Assembly: GCA_033239005.1 (NCBI GenBank)
Contig: BSQZ01000106.1
Location: forward strand, 150,001 to 214,000
Reading direction: 5' to 3'
DNA from: Lamellibrachia satsuma
Taxonomy: Eukaryota > Annelida > Polychaeta > Sabellida > Siboglinidae
Length of the DNA stretch: 64,000 bases
The notes under the pieces are model-generated. The model ran no database searches and was not told where the DNA came from. It saw only the letters and a list, made by a program, of their open reading frames with translations. Below are positions 61,230 to 64,000 of this stretch, one piece after another; the first letter of the stretch is position 1, and each line of letters starts with the position of its first letter. The translations under genes were made by a program, and so were the position numbers.

Positions 61230-63899
61230 TGTTTATACAAACATGCATGCAAGTGGTATATAAATTTTGTATACGCACATGAATGCACACACACACACAC
61301 ACACACGTGCACACACATACACACACACATGCACACATACACACACACGCACACATACACACACACACAGAAGATGGGTGATTCTTACCTGGACTTGGTC
61401 AGAGTTGTCTGCACAAATGTAGTAGACCGACACTTGGTTGAGGGCCCGCAGAATCAGCTGGAAGCAGTTGGGCCTAAAGAGGCAGCCCATCTTGCATGTT
61501 ACTGTGCACTACGTGTGATAGATCGATATACGAAACTTTGCTCCACTTCCACAATTACAGCATTAATCAATTTGGTCGAGGTTCAACATATATTGAGCTA
61601 GTAAGTTTGGTAATTCAGTAAGTTTACCTAAGGTTTGACAGATCTGGAAGCAATAGTCAATTTAGAACACAACAAGTTCAGTCAATTTAGCTAACGATAC
61701 AAAATTAGTTAAATCTGCTGATGTTTAACTTGTATAAATCAATGTTGAATGGACTGACTTTCTGGTTTCTTAGAATGTAACATTTCACATGATAATTACC
61801 ATGTCAAATGGTATAAATTAGTCTATTTTACTAGCTACTTAATTTCACCAATGGCATCGACAGTGACACATATATATGGTTATATATATGATACTGATCT
61901 GCCTTGTAAATTAATCAGTAACGATAAGCATTAAGTAAACAGAAGTGAAATGTTGAACTGAATACTGACCGTCCAAAGAAGCTGTCGTGTACTGGATACA
62001 GGGAACTGTAGCTGAGGTCGATCAGCCCTTTTGGTTTTGATCTCTGAAACATAAGCATGCGGTTGACAGTTCCTGCGTCCTGCACGATTTCATGTGGGAT
62101 TCCTTACACATATTTCAGGCAGGTTAATGGTTGGTGCCATGAAGTAAAGATATAATGAAAGAACTGTGTAAACTGAGGATGTAAGAATTCATGACAACTT
62201 CTTACGCCATCAGTACATACACAAAAGATACATGGATAGCCATCTCATAAATTCCTGCATTGTGTTGCCAGGTCATTACTTCCTGTATCAGTTATTGCAA
62301 CATTGTTATAACAACATTCAATTGTAACAAATAGGAAAAATGCTTGTGCAAGATATGACATGAAGTTCACCTGAAAGTAAACTGTCTATATTGATAGGTC
62401 ATAGAGACTACAGGGTTCTCTATATAGCTAGTAGTCATGATTAGTAACTTATAAATGGGTAATGAGCAAACTGGACACCAAGAAATGAATGAAGCATGAA
62501 AACAGAAATACTCTGGCGATATTATGAGGCACAATGGGGGAAGAGACGATTCTGGAGGGAATACTGGCAGGGAGCGAAGACAGGGCAAGCCACAACACAG
62601 AAGGACATGATGGATGTCCTTGGAACGGTGACAGCGGCAGGTAGAACGACAAGTGAATGAGATTGACTCAATTGCAAAAAGTGACGTTCTGTACACATAT
62701 ACTGTAATCGAAGAAGAAAATCTGAATTCGGTGAGATTTCTTGATGAGCTGCAGGGAGGTTATAATCAAAGGTGTGCATACTTTTTGGTTGTCGAAGTAA
62801 TAGAGCTGTTGTTCCGTCCCATTGAGCACAAAGTACATATATTTCCACTTCTTCGTGCGCTGACCTGTGAGAAGAAATAACAAGCCTGTGTGAGACACAG
62901 AAACACAAGCTTACAGACAAGATCTTATAAAGCGCATATCTGGTCCTTGGGGCTACTCTCTTTACACTTCCACCCCCTGGCAGACCTGTTCATTCCAACA
63001 CCAACTCGACTCTTTGGGAAAGCATTCAGCCATGCTGCAATTATTGTGAGAAGACTATTTGTTCATACTGATCCACCCTGGTCTATAGTATAGCCAGTTA
63101 CTTATTTCTATGGCTGCACTTAATTTTCATTCTCAAGTTGTATTCTCAGAAGGAAAACACGAGTTTCTATGAGGGAGAATGCACAAACAACAGACTCACT
63201 TTTCTTATTGAGATAGCCCTTGATAATGATGGTGTCCTTGCGATTGAGGAAGAAGTTAGAGCCGCTTGACTGCCGCATGGTTGCATAGATGTCACGGCCA
63301 TTACGATTGCCATTCGAGTCTTCAGTCAGTGCTGAGGACCTTGGCTGTAATATATGCCAATGATGAAATCATAAACATGTCATGTAATCACTGTAAATAA
63401 CACGTGTTTACGATCAGAGTAGTATTTTATAATTATGTTTCAACTTGATGAAAACCACTTACTTTATTACTGTAAATAACACATGTTTACGATAAAGTAA
63501 TATTTTATAATTACATTTTAACTTGATGCAAACCGCATCAGCGATGTGTAGATTGTGTTTAGAGTGTCATAAAGACAGGCATTTGTCACGGGGGGGAGAC
63601 AAACCCTGAGTACATCTTTGTCGTGGGGGGAGGAAGATGTACCCTGAGTACACCTTTGTCATGTGGGGGAGGGAGGAAGACATACCCTGAGTACAATGAT
63701 TTCTGTCAAGGGGGAACAAGAAACGCAACTGTTTATGCATCACACACCTGTTTTGTCATGTGGGGGAGCTGGAGGAAGACATACCCTGAGTACACCTTTG
63801 TCAAGGGGGGGAGGAAGACGTACCCTGAGTACACCTTTGCCCAGTGTGTGCTTCTCTACGATCTGTTCTCTCTTGTAGCGCTCAATGATTTCTGCGATA
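50642..63899 (-). CDS. RASA1: RASA1/p120 RasGAP, 3' two thirds of the gene (16 exons found)
   Basis: Exons 63824-63899, 63200-63344, 62782-62864, 61970-62043, 61389-61473, 60129-60367, 58905-58981, 58329-58504, 57976-58141, 57283-57425, 56626-56741, 55357-55443, 54597-54664, 54238-54320, 53540-53617 and 50642-50764 join in one frame (1819 nt, 606 codons). All have GT-AG borders. Order: end of the second SH2 domain (IIERYKREQIVE), PH domain, C2 domain and RasGAP domain. This order is specific to RASA1. The protein is recruited to phosphotyrosine receptors and stimulates Ras GTP hydrolysis at the membrane. The Arg finger lies in TLFRVSTLATTLM, and FLR and NPFI blocks are present. The 5' exons (SH2-SH3-SH2) lie beyond the right edge. 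The extreme C-terminus is missing: after SYTK a donor-like GTGATC follows and no final exon was found. Confidence 0.95.
50880..51420. repeat. GATTAC/GTAATC-rich degenerate repeat in a RASA1 intron
   Basis: Many copies of GATTAC and GTAATC in both orientations, ending in a cleaner 13-bp tandem part (ATTACTGAGCACG) at about 51326-51408. ATTAC-rich stretches of similar flavour occur at 55485-55570 and 55905-55990. Confidence 0.7.
51898..52303. mobile_element. Two CR1 3' ends in tail-out inverted arrangement
   Basis: 51898-52030 matches the CR1 3' end in minus orientation (AGATGGCAAGTGGACAAG). 52034-52303 matches the CR1 3' end in plus orientation, from AGAGGACACAAAGTGACG through CTCACAGAGGACAATAAAT to CAATCTTGTTAAA. 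The two meet at their internal sides, with tails pointing outward. Both are older than the 16706 and 24079 copies. Confidence 0.8.
52304..53343 (-). repeat. 52-bp minisatellite, about 20 copies, in a RASA1 intron
   Basis: The unit is CTTGAACTGTGAGCCCAGTC, then CCGCCAGGATGC, then CCTGCCTTGTGTAAACACAA, 52 bp. It starts directly at the 3' tail of the plus-oriented CR1 end. Units alternate GCCCTG and GCACTG. The minus strand is open for 368 residues (52295-53401) because the unit lacks stops. Confidence 0.96.
53540..53617 (-). CDS. RASA1: RASA1 exon: RasGAP domain
   Basis: Acceptor TCCACCAG|GAGGCG, donor ATCG|GTACGT. Encodes EAHMEVINPFIRDNQQRMVM and FLDELS, with the conserved NPFI box. Confidence 0.95.
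54238..54320 (-). CDS. RASA1: RASA1 exon: RasGAP domain
   Basis: Acceptor GCTACAG|AGGCTC, donor CAAG|GTGTGT. Encodes APSQMAARSLKLVANCLIKL and ANLTEAK. Confidence 0.95.
54597..54664 (-). CDS. RASA1: RASA1 exon: RasGAP FLR motif
   Basis: Acceptor GTTCCAG|TGGATT, donor ACAG|GTGAGC. Encodes GFLFLRLLCLAILNPKQFNL. The family motif normally has Pro before Ala-Ile (FLRLICPAI); here it is Leu. Confidence 0.94.
55357..55443 (-). CDS. RASA1: RASA1 exon: RasGAP domain
   Basis: Acceptor GTTCCAG|GGTACT, donor TAAG|GTATAT. Encodes VLRYLFGCLQKRVKSKWPNE and FVKTRVV. Confidence 0.95.
55720..55870. repeat. Dispersed repeat related to 4557-4735
   Basis: See the partner for the shared blocks; this copy lies in a RASA1 intron and carries AATTTCCTTGAATTGCCC and GAGGGACAAAGTACC. 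Confidence 0.55.
56066..56536. repeat. 22-bp minisatellite with CRE-like sites
   Basis: About 21 copies of CACAAACATATCACAATGAT plus GT and variants. Left units have CGCAATGACGT, so perfect TGACGTCA CREB/ATF consensus sites occur at 56133, 56177 and 56221. Right units have ATGATGTCACAGAC. The array ends 90 bp from a RASA1 donor. Confidence 0.93.
56626..56741 (-). CDS. RASA1: RASA1 exon: RasGAP domain
   Basis: Acceptor CGTACAG|ATAAAC, donor CCTC|GTACGT. Encodes INPAALENPSDADLNARHLV to FMSTDSCPS. Less conserved than its neighbours, as in other RASA1 proteins. Confidence 0.9.
57283..57425 (-). CDS. RASA1: RASA1 exon: RasGAP arginine finger
   Basis: Acceptor GTTCACAG|AGAAC, donor CGAG|GTCAGT. 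Encodes TLFRVSTLATTLMDQYMKMT with the Arg finger that enters the Ras active site, then NRIMESKQSCE. Confidence 0.96.
57976..58141 (-). CDS. RASA1: RASA1 exon: RasGAP domain, N-terminal helices
   Basis: Acceptor GCTGCAG|TTGTTG, donor GAAG|GTTAGC. Encodes LLLSKDLETVLALSRVC and LLHTLNDLEISSE. Confidence 0.95.
58329..58504 (-). CDS. RASA1: RASA1 exon: end of C2 and start of RasGAP region
   Basis: Acceptor CTTGCAG|TGAACT, donor GGAG|GTCAGT; 176 nt. Encodes VDEWQSLYSAAV and the strand GSLRVRSRYQHEVIMPLKEY, the usual link from C2 to the GAP domain. Confidence 0.95.
58853..58898. repeat. Short tandem repeat beside a RASA1 donor
   Basis: About three to four copies of TGCCCTCCCTCCAGG and variants. 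The last copy lies 7 bp from the donor of exon 58905-58981. Confidence 0.8.
58905..58981 (-). CDS. RASA1: RASA1 exon: C2 domain
   Basis: Acceptor TTGACAG|TGACATT, donor GTAG|GTGAGT. Encodes DIPADIESFTISIYNKGKRS and KDTEV. Confidence 0.95.
59093..59493. repeat. 16-bp minisatellite with TATATAAG units
   Basis: About 25 copies of ATCCTATATAAGCTAC alternating with ATCCTGTGTAAGCTAC, inside a RASA1 intron. Confidence 0.95.
60129..60367 (-). CDS. RASA1: RASA1 exon: PH C-terminal helix and first half of C2 domain
   Basis: Acceptor TTCCACAG|GAGTGG, donor CTTGA|GTGAGT; 239 nt. Begins EWTQALKPYC, the conserved PH helix Trp, then C2 strands LHLEVFDAHKLSCKHAPHPY and CRTQVKETPDPLWDEEF. A 60-bp tandem repeat starts 13 bp before the exon on the upstream side. 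Confidence 0.95.
60381..60616. repeat. 60-bp minisatellite, 4 copies, next to a RASA1 acceptor
   Basis: Units share AACACAGAGTGGGCCCTTG, TACATATATATACACGTAGC and ATGTATATTGGTCATATCAA, nearly identical. The array starts 13 bp from the acceptor of exon 60129-60367. Confidence 0.97.
61172..61226. repeat. TA microsatellite
   Basis: TA run of about 55 bp in a RASA1 intron. Confidence 0.95.
61284..61369. repeat. CA microsatellite with GCA/TACA interruptions
   Basis: It ends about 20 bp downstream (in gene direction) of the donor of RASA1 exon 61389-61473. Confidence 0.93.
61389..61473 (-). CDS. RASA1: RASA1 exon: PH domain
   Basis: Acceptor TCTTTAG|GCCC, donor CCAG|GTAAGA. Encodes RPNCFQLILRALNQVSVYYI and CADNSDQVQ, leading to the C-terminal PH helix. 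Confidence 0.95.
61970..62043 (-). CDS. RASA1: RASA1 exon: PH domain
   Basis: Acceptor TTTCAG|AGATCA, donor GACG|GTCAGT. Encodes RSKPKGLIDLSYSSLYPVHD, closely matching the RASA1 PH domain. Confidence 0.95.
62782..62864 (-). CDS. RASA1: RASA1 exon: PH domain
   Basis: Acceptor TCACAG|GTCAGC, donor AAAAA|GTATGC. Encodes KKWKYMYFVLNGTEQQLYYF, the core PH strands. Confidence 0.95.
63200..63344 (-). CDS. RASA1: RASA1 exon: SH2-PH linker and start of PH domain
   Basis: Acceptor TTACAG|CCAAGG, donor AAAA|GTGAGT. Encodes NRNGRDIYATMRQSS in the linker, then IIIKGYLNKK, the first PH strand. Confidence 0.92.
63590..63840 (-). repeat. Tandem repeat containing copies of a RASA1 exon end and donor
   Basis: On the minus strand, GGTGTACTCAGG followed by GTATGTCTTCCT or close variants appears around 63602, 63640, 63683, 63783 and in the exon itself at 63822. 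Spacing varies; the two nearest copies are exactly 39 bp apart. Between them, 63695-63750 duplicates part of the exon and its upstream flank (AACAAGAAACGCAACTGTTT), without the acceptor. Confidence 0.88.
63824..63899 (-). CDS. RASA1: RASA1 exon: end of C-terminal SH2 domain
   Basis: Acceptor TTTTGCAG|TATCGC. Encodes IAEIIERYKREQIVEKHTLG then KGVLR, matching the last helix of the second SH2 domain. The donor AGG|GTACGT is chosen because it gives phase 0, as the next exon needs. The donor region is repeated downstream, so the exact end is less sure than the start. Confidence 0.82.
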
Positions 63900-63929
63900 C
63901 TGCAAAACAAGAAACGCAACTGTTTATGC

Positions 63930-64000
63930 ATCACACACAGCTGTTTTATGCATCACACACAGCTGTTTTATGCATCACACACAGCTGTTTTATGCATCAC
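63930..64000. repeat. 22-bp tandem repeat upstream of a RASA1 exon
   Basis: TTTATGCATCACACACAGCT plus GT repeated at least three times to the window edge, starting about 30 bp from the acceptor of exon 63824-63899. Confidence 0.92.

Overview
This is metazoan nuclear DNA: spliced GT-AG genes, non-LTR retrotransposons of several families, many minisatellites and long dinucleotide runs. I see no prokaryotic, organellar or viral genes. The species cannot be fixed from the sequence. The combination of CR1-type LINEs with a PHD/SGNH ORF1, an intronless LicD/FKRP-like gene and a RASA1 orthologue fits an invertebrate animal, possibly a marine deuterostome such as amphioxus, but that is a guess.

Three host loci can be supported. 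(1) A complete four-exon acyl-CoA-binding protein gene (ACBP/DBI, + strand, 609-9687, 89 aa). (2) An intronless type II membrane protein of the LicD/fukutin-related family (- strand, 21207-23024, 605 aa), with a degenerate copy at 37538-38168. (3) The C-terminal two thirds of a RASA1/p120 RasGAP gene (- strand, 50642-63899). For it I could place 16 exons in consistent phase, covering the end of the second SH2 domain, then PH, C2 and RasGAP domains. The 5' part runs off the right edge and the last few codons were not found.

Layout: 1-608 upstream of ACBP; 609-9687 ACBP, with a 2.75-kb 28-bp minisatellite filling most of intron 2; 9783-13993 two rounds of a unique block plus 38-bp minisatellite; 14773-23085 copy 1 of a segmental duplication; 24079-28560 a nearly full-length CR1 with a broken ORF2; 29065-32060 a decayed LINE; 32300-33420 a CA-repeat triplication; 33640-34205 a LINE relic; 34091-38262 copy 2 of the segmental duplication; 39976-46265 LINE debris with one element nested in another; 46496-50316 small repeats, a palindromic MITE-like element and unassigned DNA; 50642-64000 RASA1.

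The most striking pattern is that minisatellites lie on splice sites. The 28-bp array in ACBP intron 2 ends exactly at the exon 3 acceptor, and its unit looks like a complete 3' splice module (branch-like CTCAT, pyrimidine tract, TAG). The last 110 nt before the real acceptor contain no AG, although AG is frequent further up the array. In RASA1 the donor of the SH2-end exon is repeated about five times, and the next copy lies exactly 39 nt downstream in frame. Several other RASA1 arrays lie within about 100 bp of splice sites. The two copies of the segmental duplication also give filled and empty sites for two retrotransposon insertions.
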